Assembly (NCBI GenBank): GCA_003598055.1
Contig: QZKI01000085.1
Location: 1 to 64,000 of the forward strand
Length of the DNA stretch: 64,000 bases
Direction of reading: 5' to 3'
DNA from: Candidatus Abyssobacteria bacterium SURF_17
Lineage (GTDB): Bacteria; Abyssobacteria; SURF-5
Shown: positions 51,380 through 60,088 of the stretch, piece by piece
Layout: each line of letters opens with the position of its first letter
How positions within the stretch are numbered: the stretch's first letter is position 1
The notes under the pieces: generated by a model
Seen by the model: only the letters and a program-made list of their open reading frames with translations
What the model was told of the DNA's origin: nothing
The model's database searches: none
Position numbers and translations under genes: made by a program

Positions 51380-52699
51380 CTACAACTGATTCCTGGCCGT
51401 CGCAAGGTAGTCTTGTATCATGGGAGCGGCTTTGGTAGCAGAATCAAAGGCAATGTCTCCGCTACAGCCGTCTCCCTGTGCAGTGTCTCCGACAAAGAAG
51501 AGATTCCTCACATGCGGCGACTGAATGCTATGACGATCCTTTCTCGTCTGGCCAACCTTGAGGTGAACGCCGTCGAGGATAAGGTAGGCGAGCGGGCGCT
51601 CCCACTCGACGTTGTCGAAGAACGTGGGATATAGGTTGCGTATGAAGTCACGTAGCGAATCGAGCGCGTTCTTGAGCGTGGGCCCCTTCTTGGCTTCGGC
51701 ATAGGGAACCACCATCAGCCACGTGGATAGTTGTTTGCCTGCGGGCGCGAGCGTCGAGTCGTAGTTTGACGGGAAACTTCCGAGAACGACCGGGTCGAGA
51801 CAGATGATATTGCCTTCCATGTCCGCGACGGGTTTACGCAGGCCGAAGTCAATGCTTACGCCGGAAGTGGGCTCCAAATTCTCCGCATAGCTTACGAAGT
51901 CCGGCGAGAAGTAGTCTTTTTTTATGAATTGAAACAGGTGTTGAATCGGCGGGGTGAAAACGATTGCGGATGCTGTGTACAAACGTCCGCCGGCGGTTAC
52001 ACCGATGGCCTTTCCGTCCTGCAGTTCGATGCGTTCGACGCGAGTGCCTGTCTTGATCTCGCCTCCGGTGCTCCGTATCACGCTCTCGAGCTTGTCGATG
52101 ATTTGTTTTGCGCCCCCGACAGGTTCTGCGAGCGGTTCCTTGGCCATTTGCGCGTTCTTGATGAAGCTTATGACTTCGCCTGCTGAGGCGGTCTCGATGT
52201 CCGGCGCTATGATGGTGAAGCCGAGGAGACGGAAGAAGCGTTTCACATGCTCATCCTGCGTGTGCTGTTCCACGAACTGGAGCAAGGCCTTTTCGTACCA
52301 ATCCGCGGGGTCTTCGGCAACCATGGCGAACACGGTCTGCAGAAGGGCCTGCCTGCTCTCTTCCGGGACGAGTTCGGTCTGCAGGAAGTCCTCGATCGCG
52401 TTGGGTCTTTTGATGAGCTTGCCGTCTTGATACACGTATGACGTACGGTCTTTCTTATGGGCGAACGTGATTGCCTGCCCGACCATCTTGAGGACACGCG
52501 CGGCGGGTCCGTCATCTCCGAATCGGTTTGCGTGGAGGCCGAGGTCAACGATGTATCCTTCTTTCTCTATGCACTTGGCTCGTCCGCCGAGGACGGTGTC
52601 GGACTCGAACAGGGTGACCGGAATCCCCGATTTACTCAGCAGCGCTCCCGCGGAAAGTCCGCCGAAGCCGCCGCCAATGATAATGACATTTCCCCGCAT
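51380..52699 (-). CDS. FAD-dependent oxidoreductase, phytoene desaturase/FixC-like
   Basis: The 439-residue protein begins with the FAD Rossmann motif NVIIIGGGFGGLSAGALLSKSG and GGRAKCIEKEGYIVDLGLH, and ends with a second flavin motif (FFVGDTAQGDGCSGDIAFDSA). This is the phytoene desaturase/amine oxidase superfamily. AGGTGA precedes the ATG. It lies directly upstream of the AOR gene and is probably co-transcribed. No carotenoid genes are present, so a role as a redox partner or in an oxidation of a hydrophobic substrate is as likely. Confidence 0.85.
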   Translation of the reverse strand: MRGNVIIIGGGFGGLSAGALLSKSGIPVTLFESDTVLGGRAKCIEKEGYIVDLGLHANRFGDDGPAARVLKMVGQAITFAHKKDRTSYVYQDGKLIKRPNAIEDFLQTELVPEESRQALLQTVFAMVAEDPADWYEKALLQFVEQHTQDEHVKRFFRLLGFTIIAPDIETASAGEVISFIKNAQMAKEPLAEPVGGAKQIIDKLESVIRSTGGEIKTGTRVERIELQDGKAIGVTAGGRLYTASAIVFTPPIQHLFQFIKKDYFSPDFVSYAENLEPTSGVSIDFGLRKPVADMEGNIICLDPVVLGSFPSNYDSTLAPAGKQLSTWLMVVPYAEAKKGPTLKNALDSLRDFIRNLYPTFFDNVEWERPLAYLILDGVHLKVGQTRKDRHSIQSPHVRNLFFVGDTAQGDGCSGDIAFDSATKAAPMIQDYLATARNQL

Positions 52700-52861
52700 T
52701 CGTTCACCTCATCATAGTGGGAGAAGAATTTCGTTGTCGAAGTGGAATGGCGCTTATGGGTACTCTCATTATAGGGGGTAAGGCGTGCTCACTGCAACCC
52801 TCCGGCGAAGCAGGGACGGAGCCACACTCCCGACTGGGATTGTGGCCTATTGCATGAGGGG

Positions 52862-53338
52862 TCAAAGTGTTACTATTTCGGCCCGGGGCGGTTGACCGGG
52901 TTCAAGGTTGAGGACTGCCACTGAGGCTGGGAGGTCGAACATCGGCTTGCCTGCCGACCCCGGGTTGAGGCTGAGCATTCCGTCAATGACCCTATTTTCG
53001 GCCCTATGCGTGTGTCCCCAGATGAACGCGTCCGGCCGCTTGGGTCCGCAGCGGGCTCGGAAGGCGTTGGGGCTTCGAAGGAGCATACCTCCGTTGTGGG
53101 TTATGAACACATCGGTTCCTGCGAGTTGCAGCCGATGGTCTTCCGGATACGTAGACGAGATCTCCGCAGTATCCATATTGCCGCGAACCGCTATGACAGG
53201 AGCGATGGCGCTCAGGTTGAATATCACATCCATCGTGCCGATGTCGCCTGCGTGTATGATGTGTTGGACTCCTCGGAAAATCTGGAGTATCTTCGGATTT
53301 AGGTAGCCGTGTGTATCGGATATGACACCAACCCGCAT
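52862..53338 (-). CDS. YfcE/MJ0936-type phosphodiesterase
   Basis: The 158-residue metallophosphoesterase has VISDTHG, HAGDIG, VRGNMD, ITHNGG and WGHTHRAE, the complete metal-binding set of the small MJ0936-like family. The family hydrolyses phosphodiesters in vitro, but natural substrates are unknown. It lies 21 bases downstream of glyS on the same strand and is probably co-transcribed with it. Confidence 0.9.
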   Translation of the reverse strand: MRVGVISDTHGYLNPKILQIFRGVQHIIHAGDIGTMDVIFNLSAIAPVIAVRGNMDTAEISSTYPEDHRLQLAGTDVFITHNGGMLLRSPNAFRARCGPKRPDAFIWGHTHRAENRVIDGMLSLNPGSAGKPMFDLPASVAVLNLEPGQPPRAEIVTL

Positions 53339-53359
53339 GGCTGTCCTTGCCGGGCTCCT

Positions 53360-54685
53360 TCAGATTGCAATTCGCTTGAGGAGAGCGTCCTTCAGCTCGG
53401 AGATTTTCACGCGTATCTGGCTCATGGAATCGCGTTCGCGCAGGGTGACCGTTTCGTCCTGAAGCGTCTGAGAGTCCACGGTTATTCCGAACGGTGTGCC
53501 GGCCTCGTCCTGCCTTCGGTAGCGACGGCCAATGGAGCCGCCGTCGTCATAGAATATTTTGAGATGAGGACGCAATTCGTCCGCAATTTTCTTCGCGACA
53601 TCCGGCATTCCGTCGCGATTCACGAGCGGCAGGATTGCCGCCTTGATGGGCGCTATCTTCGGCGAGAGCCTCAACACTGTTCGTTCTTCCTTCTTGCCCG
53701 GATTTTCGACCTCATAGGCGTCAATGAGGCAGGTGAGCAGCGTGCGGTCAACGCCGGCAGAGGTTTCGATGATGTAGGGGACGTAGTGCTGGTTGAGTTC
53801 CTGGTCGAAGTAGGTGAGGTCCTTGCTCGAGTATTCCTGGTGGCGGGAAAGGTCGAAGTCGGTGCGGTTGTGCACGCCTTCGAGCTCTTTCCATCCGAAC
53901 GGGAACTCATACTCGATGTCGAGCGCTTTTCGCGCGTAATGAGCGAGTTCCTTATGCGTGTGCTCGTGGATGCGGAGCTTCTCTTTTCGTATTCCGAGGT
54001 TCAGATACCACTGCATGCGCTGTTCTTTCCAGTAATCGAACCATTGCTCGTCCGTCCCGGGGCGGACGAAATATTGCATTTCCATCTGCTCGAACTCACG
54101 CATGCGGAATACGAAATTGCCGGGGGTTATCTCATTGCGGAAGGCTTTCCCTATTTGCGCGATTCCAAAGGGGATCTTCTGGCGCGACGGCCCGAGGACA
54201 TTCAGGAAATTGACGTAGATGCCCTGTGCGGTTTCGGGTCGCAGATAGACGAGCGCCGCCTCTTCCTCGACCGGGCCGACAAATGTCTTGAACATCAGGT
54301 TGAACTGCCTGGGCTCGGTGAGCTCGCCGCCGCAGTCGGGGCAGGCGGGGCTGTTTACTTCATCGGCACGGAAGCGATGTTTGCATTGCTTGCAGTCCAC
54401 GAGCGGGTCATGAAAGCCGGCGACGTGTCCCGATGCCTCCCACACGCGCGGGTGCATGATGATGCTCGCGTCGAGCCCTTCGATGTCGTCGCGGTCTTGG
54501 GTCATGCTCTTCCACCAGAAGCGCTTGATGTTGTTTTTCAGCTCGACTCCCAAGGGACCGTAGTCCCAACAGCTATTGATGCCGCCATATATGAGGCTGC
54601 TCTGGAAGATGAACCCGCGACGCCTGCACAGCGAGACGAGTTCCTCCATCTTCTTGTCGGCCTCAGTGGGGACCTTCTTTGCCAT
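53360..54685 (-). CDS. glyS: Glycyl-tRNA synthetase (homodimeric class II)
   Basis: GlyRS charges tRNA-Gly. The 441-residue protein has class II motifs (SCWDYGPLG, FRNEITPGNFVFRMREFEQMEMQYF) and a zinc-type insertion (CKQCKHRF...CPDCGGELT). Motif 3 (SAGVDRTLL) and the anticodon-binding domain (LSPKIAPIKAAILPL...YDDGGSIGRRYRRQDEAG) follow. This is the archaeal/eukaryal-like homodimer. ATG 54685 is used; upstream GTG at 54700 overlaps the ribosome site. The leader of about 145 bases has three exclusive hairpins, one a terminator, so control by attenuation is likely. Confidence 0.95.
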   Translation of the reverse strand: MAKKVPTEADKKMEELVSLCRRRGFIFQSSLIYGGINSCWDYGPLGVELKNNIKRFWWKSMTQDRDDIEGLDASIIMHPRVWEASGHVAGFHDPLVDCKQCKHRFRADEVNSPACPDCGGELTEPRQFNLMFKTFVGPVEEEAALVYLRPETAQGIYVNFLNVLGPSRQKIPFGIAQIGKAFRNEITPGNFVFRMREFEQMEMQYFVRPGTDEQWFDYWKEQRMQWYLNLGIRKEKLRIHEHTHKELAHYARKALDIEYEFPFGWKELEGVHNRTDFDLSRHQEYSSKDLTYFDQELNQHYVPYIIETSAGVDRTLLTCLIDAYEVENPGKKEERTVLRLSPKIAPIKAAILPLVNRDGMPDVAKKIADELRPHLKIFYDDGGSIGRRYRRQDEAGTPFGITVDSQTLQDETVTLRERDSMSQIRVKISELKDALLKRIAI

Positions 54686-54728
54686 GAGTTGTACGAACAC
54701 CTCCCATATTCAGGAACCAGTTGATAGC

Positions 54729-54806
54729 AAAAAGCCCTTCTCGCCAGTGCTTGAAAGCCTTGGCGAAAAGGGCGAAACGAATTGCGGTTTCACCCTCTGT
54801 GAACCG
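54729..54806 (-). promoter_or_regulatory. Three-hairpin attenuator-like leader of glyS with T-box-like motif
   Basis: On the minus strand, segment 1 (cggttcac, 54806-54799) can pair with gtgaaaccg. Segment 2 (gggtgaaac, 54795-54787) can instead pair with gtttcgccc (54778-54770). A terminator hairpin (54773-54734, gcccttttcgcca with tggcgagaagggc, then U5 at 54733-54729) reuses the latter. The motif AGGGTGAAACCGC (54796-54784) resembles the T-box sequence AGGGTGGNACCGC. The segment before it is too short for a T-box stem I from the predicted start at 54830. Confidence 0.6.
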
Positions 54807-54836
54807 TATCGGGGCCACCTCCGTAGTTTCGAGTTT

Positions 54837-54866
54837 ATTATAATACTCCGAGTTCTGTCGTGTCAA
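54837..54866 (-). promoter_or_regulatory. glyS promoter
   Basis: Minus-strand TTGACA (54866-54861), an 18-base spacer and TATAAT (54842-54837). Transcription would begin near 54830. Confidence 0.75.
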
Positions 54867-54979
54867 TGACGCCTTGACATGACGCTGTGAGCGACGTGAC
54901 GCTGTGCCTTCATAACTTCGGGAGAGATATTTGGAGCAGGGGCAGCATCGTCGGCAGCGAGCACGCAGGTGGCGTAACC

Positions 54980-57013
54980 TTAGTAGTATTCGAGGGTCAT
55001 CTTTTTCACGGAAAAGAGGGCGCCGGATTTCTGAGAAGGACGGATTGCGAGCCTGATGATGCGCGGATTGATGAGAGAGAGTCCATTTCTGTACAGCGGT
55101 ATCCTGTACTCATGGAAATTCCCATCGCTTGTGACATAGAAGCCGATGGATTTTGTTCCTGAGTAGTCGAGGTCGTTCTCGGTCACCCAGAAGATTCGTG
55201 CGATATCTTTCTCCACTTCCTCGTTTTTGAGCATCATCTCCACCGTACAGTATTGAATCGACGATTTTGGGTCGAGCGGCGGAAGTTTCAGGAGTGACCA
55301 TGAGCCGTTGACCATGAATATCGGGTAAGGGGTGTTTGGCGCATACACCTGTGCCAGGTCATTGGCAGCCTCGATCGTTCCTTGACTTCGTCGGTCCATG
55401 AAATCGTAAATGAGAGGTGGTTCCTCGGCTTGATTGGGTTGAATCGGCCGTTCGGTACGGATGGCTTCCGCCCCAGTATCCCACGTGAGCCAGACATACC
55501 GCCAATCCTGAGGAGCATAATTCTCACGCTCAAGCACGAGGATGTTGTCTTCAGGAAGGTAGTCCATGGAGGCCTCAACAAGGTTTCGGTCATAGTAAAG
55601 GCCGATTGCGGCTTTGAACGCGCCGCCGATGCAGGGGACTCCTCCATATTCCGACGGTATGCCCGATACGTACACGCGCGAGTATTGAGGGTATTCTCGA
55701 AGCTCGTTTACGGTAGCCTGGATGACCTTTTCACTCAGGTCCTGTGACCGAATCCATGTGCGGTCATAATATTTCGTGAGACAGACCATGAGAAGCATCA
55801 CAACGGAAAAGAATCCGTATCGCGTCAGGACGCTTTTCCCGTTTACGAGCATCCCGCCAAGAAGCATTGCGATAATGTAGCATGCGCCGACAGATGGAAG
55901 ATACAGGAATCTAGACCAGTGGGCCAACCTGAAAAGCCTGAACGTACCCAGGGCTGGCAGAAGCGCCACGGTGACAAAAAGGATGCAGTAGGATAATGCA
56001 ATCACGTCCAGACGGCGTTGGCGCGCTAGGATGATGCTCATGACGGCGAATGTGATGAAAACCAGGAGTATGATGTGCTTTTGGTAAAGTATTGCGGGTG
56101 AGATAGGAGCGATCAAGTATACCCATCCCTGCAAATAGATCTGGAGCAGGTCGATGATGAGAATGTGGATATTCTGCAGGTACAGCGAAACATAATCGAC
56201 GCCCTCGCCGGAGCTATACCCTATTCCCGTATTGAAGACGCTCCTGGTAATCACCAACACAAGCGCGAGCAGGCCGAAATATGCGCAATGCTCGACGGCT
56301 CTCTTCGAGAAGCGCAGTTTCACATTCCGGGACACGTATAGGAAGAAATCCAACAGCACAAGCGAGACGGGAAGGGTGAACGCTTCCTCCTTGGACAGGA
56401 CCGCGCCCAGGAACATGAGGAGGGAGAACGCATACAGGCCCGGCCGTAACGAGAGCCTGTAATATGCGAAGAGGTTCAATGTCGCCATGTAGAAGGACAG
56501 GGCCCATAGCGCATGCATACAGGGCCAATCAATCACTTCGGCGTGATTCGGAAACGCGATAAAGACGAATCCAAAGACCGCAGCGACCGTGAGATTCTGG
56601 AAAAGGAGGTAAAAGAGGTTTGTCGCGAGCACTGCGGCGGATGCAAACAAGAACAGTACGGCTACATTATAGGCGACTGGGTTGACGCCGAAGAGCTTGC
56701 CCAGGACCCAGAAAAAGAACATGCTGACCGGTCGGAAGAACTTGGTTTCGAGGTTCGTGTCGTACCCGAGAAGCGTATGCGGAAGCGTGTTGTATTTCGC
56801 GGACCCGATGTGGAGAAAGTCATCGAGCAGGAAGTACTGGTCAAGAGTGTTGGCAAAGAGCAGAAACGTAAAGAGGAACAGCAGGATCCCGAGCTTGAGA
56901 GGGATGTAAAGTTGGGGCGATGTGCTTCCCGGTGAATCGTCGGCCTGCTTCACGGCAGAGAGTGGACCCATCTGAATGATTTTCATGCGAAAGTACAAGA
57001 AGAGATGACTCAT
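54980..57013 (-). CDS. Large polytopic membrane protein, GT-C glycosyltransferase-like
   Basis: The 677-residue protein has about ten to twelve N-terminal membrane helices and a soluble C-terminal domain from about residue 430. The first extracellular loop has TLDQYFLLDDFLHIGSAKY, the acidic DD motif of GT-C transferases, then LETKFFRPVSMFFFW and WPCMHALWALSFY. Similar proteins of this shape are often annotated as TPR/PMT-like hypothetical transferases. The C-terminal part looks like a beta-rich periplasmic module. No genes nearby fix the substrate. The start at 57013 lacks a clear ribosome site; ATGs at 56986 and 56971 are alternatives. Confidence 0.75.
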   Translation of the reverse strand: MSHLFLYFRMKIIQMGPLSAVKQADDSPGSTSPQLYIPLKLGILLFLFTFLLFANTLDQYFLLDDFLHIGSAKYNTLPHTLLGYDTNLETKFFRPVSMFFFWVLGKLFGVNPVAYNVAVLFLFASAAVLATNLFYLLFQNLTVAAVFGFVFIAFPNHAEVIDWPCMHALWALSFYMATLNLFAYYRLSLRPGLYAFSLLMFLGAVLSKEEAFTLPVSLVLLDFFLYVSRNVKLRFSKRAVEHCAYFGLLALVLVITRSVFNTGIGYSSGEGVDYVSLYLQNIHILIIDLLQIYLQGWVYLIAPISPAILYQKHIILLVFITFAVMSIILARQRRLDVIALSYCILFVTVALLPALGTFRLFRLAHWSRFLYLPSVGACYIIAMLLGGMLVNGKSVLTRYGFFSVVMLLMVCLTKYYDRTWIRSQDLSEKVIQATVNELREYPQYSRVYVSGIPSEYGGVPCIGGAFKAAIGLYYDRNLVEASMDYLPEDNILVLERENYAPQDWRYVWLTWDTGAEAIRTERPIQPNQAEEPPLIYDFMDRRSQGTIEAANDLAQVYAPNTPYPIFMVNGSWSLLKLPPLDPKSSIQYCTVEMMLKNEEVEKDIARIFWVTENDLDYSGTKSIGFYVTSDGNFHEYRIPLYRNGLSLINPRIIRLAIRPSQKSGALFSVKKMTLEYY

Positions 57014-57143
57014 TTTATATCACAACGGTGAATATCATGTCAAACACGTGAGCCCGATGGTAAGCGCTCTCGCTGGGCGCGATTCATGCCTGCTAGTGCA
57101 TCATTCCCAGTAGTGTTATATTTGTCTTGAGGAGGTGGAAGGA

Positions 57144-57719
57144 ATGGAACTGAAAGGTAAAAAGGTGCTGATCCTTGCCGATGATATGTATGAGGATATG
57201 GAGCTATGGTATCCGAAGATTCGGCTGACCGAGGCCGGCGCAACCGTGAAAGTCGCGGGCGTCGAGAAGAGAACATACCACGGCAAGCACGGATATCCGG
57301 TGGAGGCGGACGATAAGATTTCCGCTTACAATCCGAAGGATTTCGATTGCGTCGTGATACCGGGCGGCTATGCGCCCGACAGGATGAGGCGCTCGAAGTC
57401 GCTTCTCGATTTCGTTAAGAAGATGCACGATGGCAACAAGGTGGTGGCCTCGATATGCCATGCTGCATGGGTGCCGATCTCCGCGGGCATCGTGAAGGGC
57501 AAGACGATGACCTGCTTCTATGCAATCAAGGACGACCTGGTGAATGCGGGCGCGAAGTATGTGGACCAGTCGGTTGTTGTCGACGGAAACATCGTCAGCT
57601 CGCGTACGCCTGACGATCTGCCTGATTTCTGCAAAGCGATTATCTCCCTGCTCGCCGGTAAGGGTGAATACAGGCCGGTGACCACGGAGGCGATGGAAGA
57701 GGCGGAGGCGCATTTGTAA
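57144..57719 (+). CDS. DJ-1/PfpI family protein
   Basis: The 191-residue protein shows the DJ-1/PfpI fold: KVLILADDMYEDMELWYP with the conserved Glu, CVVIPGGYAPDRMRR, and the nucleophile Cys with following His in ASICHAAWVPISAG. Family members are glyoxalases, deglycase-like or peptidase-like enzymes, and the local motif is that of PfpI. ATG 57144 has AGGAGG eight bases upstream. It is a single gene; a large inverted repeat follows nine bases after its stop. Confidence 0.92.
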   Translation: MELKGKKVLILADDMYEDMELWYPKIRLTEAGATVKVAGVEKRTYHGKHGYPVEADDKISAYNPKDFDCVVIPGGYAPDRMRRSKSLLDFVKKMHDGNKVVASICHAAWVPISAGIVKGKTMTCFYAIKDDLVNAGAKYVDQSVVVDGNIVSSRTPDDLPDFCKAIISLLAGKGEYRPVTTEAMEEAEAHL

Positions 57720-57728
57720 ACCGCTTCG

Positions 57729-57823
57729 TGGGGTCAGACCTTGAAATATGACATAGGGAGACAAGGGAAACAGGTATCAATACTTGACGCAAGCTTTATG
57801 TCATATTTCAAGGTCTGACCCCA
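57729..57823. repeat. 95-bp inverted-repeat element
   Basis: Perfect 27-bp arms, beginning tggggtcagacc and ending ggtctgacccca, flank a 41-base centre. It lies just after the PfpI-like gene. The outer bases (ggggtc and gacccc) resemble those of the element in bioA. It would form a very stable hairpin at the 3' end of the transcript. Confidence 0.85.
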
Positions 57824-57910
57824 AGGACCCTGTCGAGTTCATCCTTGCAATAGCCTTCCCAAGTGTGATAAGATTTCAACTGGAAGTTTTCTTGACGGAA
57901 TCTCTCCACA

Positions 57911-58123
57911 ATGCATCTGGGGCATATTCATGAACCGGCGGAGGAAAACCCCGAGCTCGCCCTTTATCATTTCGGACGGGCGATAGACTTCTTGCGCGCC
58001 GGTCAAGAATCCCGTGCAATCGAGGAGTTCCGGCTCGTGCTTCGTTACGACCCTGAGTTTGGCGAGGCGCGGGCTCGATTGGAGGAGTTAGGAGAGGGAT
58101 TGGGAGAGAGTTCGCGGGACTAA
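57911..58123 (+). CDS. Small TPR-like protein
   Basis: This 70-residue protein has one recognisable helix-turn-helix TPR pattern (ALYHFGRAIDFLRAGQESRAIEEFRLVLRYDPEFGEARARLEEL). No strong ribosome site is visible before the ATG. It could be an isolated TPR protein or the truncated end of a longer one. It precedes the two-ferredoxin genes by 132 bases. Confidence 0.5.
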   Translation: MHLGHIHEPAEENPELALYHFGRAIDFLRAGQESRAIEEFRLVLRYDPEFGEARARLEELGEGLGESSRD

Positions 58124-58255
58124 ATGGGTGGCTGCATCCTGCTGGAGTGAACGGTTGCATGGCCGCCCGGGGTACGGGGATTCCGAAGAGTATTGAACAC
58201 AGCAAGAAAAGGCTCTAGACGGTCTCGAGCATAACCAAAGAGGAAGGAGCACAGA

Positions 58256-59089
58256 ATGTGTCGTTTCTGCGAAGAATATGGCGATGGCGGGAAATGGTAT
58301 CTGAATCCCGCTAATTACGCAAGGAGATTATATAAGATACGGAAAGAGGGTGACGAAGCGCTCGGGGCCGATGCCGACCCGCAAGCAGCGGGGATGGGCG
58401 GCGCAGTCATCAACGACATAATCCGGGCGCGGGCCGCGGGCAAGCGTGACGAGGAGGAGCAAATCAAGAAGGATGCGCTTGATGCCGCATATCAGAGGCA
58501 CTTTGCTCAGGTGGTCACGCTCGAGGAGACGAAGCAGATATTCGACATCGCGTATCCGATAGCCCGCATGACGTGTGTGTGCAGGCGCGCGTCGGTGGCG
58601 CTGCCTGATGAGCAGAATTTCACGTGTATCGGCATTGGGCCGGGCATGTACAAGTGGGAACGCTGGCCCGAGACGTATCGCGGCGGCGTCGAGTTCATGA
58701 CGCCGGCGGAGGCGAAACGGTGGGCGGATGCCGCAGACGAAGCGGGGCTGGTGCATACGGTTGATGTGTTTGGGCTTCCGTACATCGGGGGCATGTGCCA
58801 GTGCGAGTATCCGGGCTGCGTCGCTATTAGGAACAGGGTTGACTATGACTTCAAGTTCATCCTCAAGGGGGAATATGTAGCCGAGTTGGACCCCGAGAAA
58901 TGCATTGGCTGCAAGAAGTGCATTCCGCGGTGTCACTTCCGTGCGGCATATTTCAAGGTATATGCGGAGAAGGCCGGCATTGACATGATGAGATGTTTCG
59001 GATGTGGCTTGTGTGCAAGTGTATGCCCGACGAACGCCATCACGCTTGTCGAGAGGAGTTCTTTTCCCGCGCTGGCGGACAATTGGTAA
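58256..59089 (+). CDS. Cysteine-rich 2x[4Fe-4S] ferredoxin-domain protein of unknown function
   Basis: The 277-residue protein begins MCRFCEEYGDGGKWYLNP and ends in a two-cluster ferredoxin domain (CIGCKKCIPRCHF and CFGCGLCASVCP). Between them are extra conserved-looking Cys motifs (MTCVCRRAS, FTCIGIGPG, GGMCQCEYPGC) and a helical Arg/Glu-rich segment (about 60-85). The extra Cys may bind another cluster. GGAAGGAG precedes the ATG. The next genes encode a second ferredoxin and a Cys-containing 209-residue protein, so this looks like a redox module. No known enzyme is recognised. Confidence 0.8.
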   Translation: MCRFCEEYGDGGKWYLNPANYARRLYKIRKEGDEALGADADPQAAGMGGAVINDIIRARAAGKRDEEEQIKKDALDAAYQRHFAQVVTLEETKQIFDIAYPIARMTCVCRRASVALPDEQNFTCIGIGPGMYKWERWPETYRGGVEFMTPAEAKRWADAADEAGLVHTVDVFGLPYIGGMCQCEYPGCVAIRNRVDYDFKFILKGEYVAELDPEKCIGCKKCIPRCHFRAAYFKVYAEKAGIDMMRCFGCGLCASVCPTNAITLVERSSFPALADNW

Positions 59090-59110
59090 TGTATTCACTG
59101 GAGGATTGTG

Positions 59111-59410
59111 ATGCTTCCGAAGATAACTGTTGATGATGGAACATGCCTCGGTCCCCACGAGTGCGGACTGTGCATGAAACTATGTCCGATGACGGTGTTT
59201 ATTGCGGGACATACGAAAGTGTGGAAATTTCGCGAGACCGACCCGAAGGACTACCGGGTGTATGCGCGTTACTATGACCAGTGCGTCATGTGCAACAAGT
59301 GTGTCGAGGCTTGTCCCGTGAGCGCGATAACTATTACGGCGGATGAGGTTGCCTCCGCCGCTGAATTGTTGGCGGAACCGATGGCTGAGCAACCGGCTTC
59401 ATTGAGCTGA
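59111..59410 (+). CDS. Ferredoxin-like iron-sulfur protein
   Basis: The 99-residue protein has Cys motifs in DGTCLGPHECGLCMKLCP and DQCVMCNKCVEACP, compatible with two [4Fe-4S] clusters, the first with a longer spacing. The C-terminal 25 residues are Ala/Glu-rich. ATG 59111 follows GGAGG. It lies 21 bases after the previous gene, so the two are co-transcribed. Confidence 0.85.
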   Translation: MLPKITVDDGTCLGPHECGLCMKLCPMTVFIAGHTKVWKFRETDPKDYRVYARYYDQCVMCNKCVEACPVSAITITADEVASAAELLAEPMAEQPASLS

Positions 59411-59450
59411 GGAGTGTTTAGCGAGGGTTCGCCGACGAAGGAGTGAAGAG

Positions 59451-60080
59451 ATGGCGGAAAAAAAGAAGAGGACAAAGAGCGCCGAGGCCGCGAGGAGAAA
59501 AATCGGCCTCAGCGATGAGATAGCGCCCGGCCGGCGTATGAAACTTGAGGCGGGAGTTAACCGCGAGTTCGACATGCCGCGCCAAATGGCTGAGGAGGTG
59601 TCCGCTGCATTCAACTTTGGGGAGTTAGCCGAGAATCTGCGGAGCAAGCCGGAAGACGAGGCGCGAAAGGTTTATGATGAATTCGGACGAGCTGTGATGA
59701 AGAAAGTCATCGAGCTTGCGGACGAAAAATATCGTGACCGTACCGCCGAGATGGTGGAGCTGGTTGCGAGTCAGACGGGCGCTCACTTTCCGCACCGGCT
59801 GCAGCGATATGTTGAGCTGTCGGTGCTTTCGCTTCGTCCCGAGGACAAGTGGAACGTTACCGTTTCGACCACCAAAGAGATGCGGATACGGGAATACTCG
59901 TGCGTGATGAATAAGGCGCTCGCGGAAGTCGGGATAGTTCTGGAAGGGCTGCCGTGCGGCGCAAGTTGCATCGGCGGATTCATCGAGGCTGCGCGGGGAG
60001 CATCTACGAAATTGAGGGTTGAACATTCGGCGAAGCTGCCCGAGGCCGGTTACTGCGAGTTCACGTTCTATCCGTTGTAA
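59451..60080 (+). CDS. Hypothetical protein of the two-ferredoxin operon
   Basis: The 209-residue soluble protein has a basic N-terminus (MAEKKKRTKSAEAARRK), a helical middle and a C-terminal third with the motif EGLPCGASCIGGFIEAARGASTKL and CEFTFYPL. The Cys pair and the ending are reminiscent of V4R or ATC-hydrolase-type domains, but I cannot assign either. A terminator follows. It is probably a partner of the two preceding iron-sulfur proteins. Confidence 0.72.
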   Translation: MAEKKKRTKSAEAARRKIGLSDEIAPGRRMKLEAGVNREFDMPRQMAEEVSAAFNFGELAENLRSKPEDEARKVYDEFGRAVMKKVIELADEKYRDRTAEMVELVASQTGAHFPHRLQRYVELSVLSLRPEDKWNVTVSTTKEMRIREYSCVMNKALAEVGIVLEGLPCGASCIGGFIEAARGASTKLRVEHSAKLPEAGYCEFTFYPL

Positions 60081-60088
60081 TGATTCGC

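Noticed and set aside
53309..54724. A 471-codon plus-strand frame over glyS
   Set aside because: It is the antisense frame of glycyl-tRNA synthetase; all motifs are on the minus strand.
54663..54866. 67-codon frame spanning the glyS leader
   Set aside because: It runs through the promoter and terminator hairpin without a ribosome site; the leader structure explains the sequence better.
54684..54900. A complete T-box riboswitch before glyS
   Set aside because: The T-box-like core is present, but there is no room for stem I and specifier loop after the predicted start, so I only report it as T-box-like.
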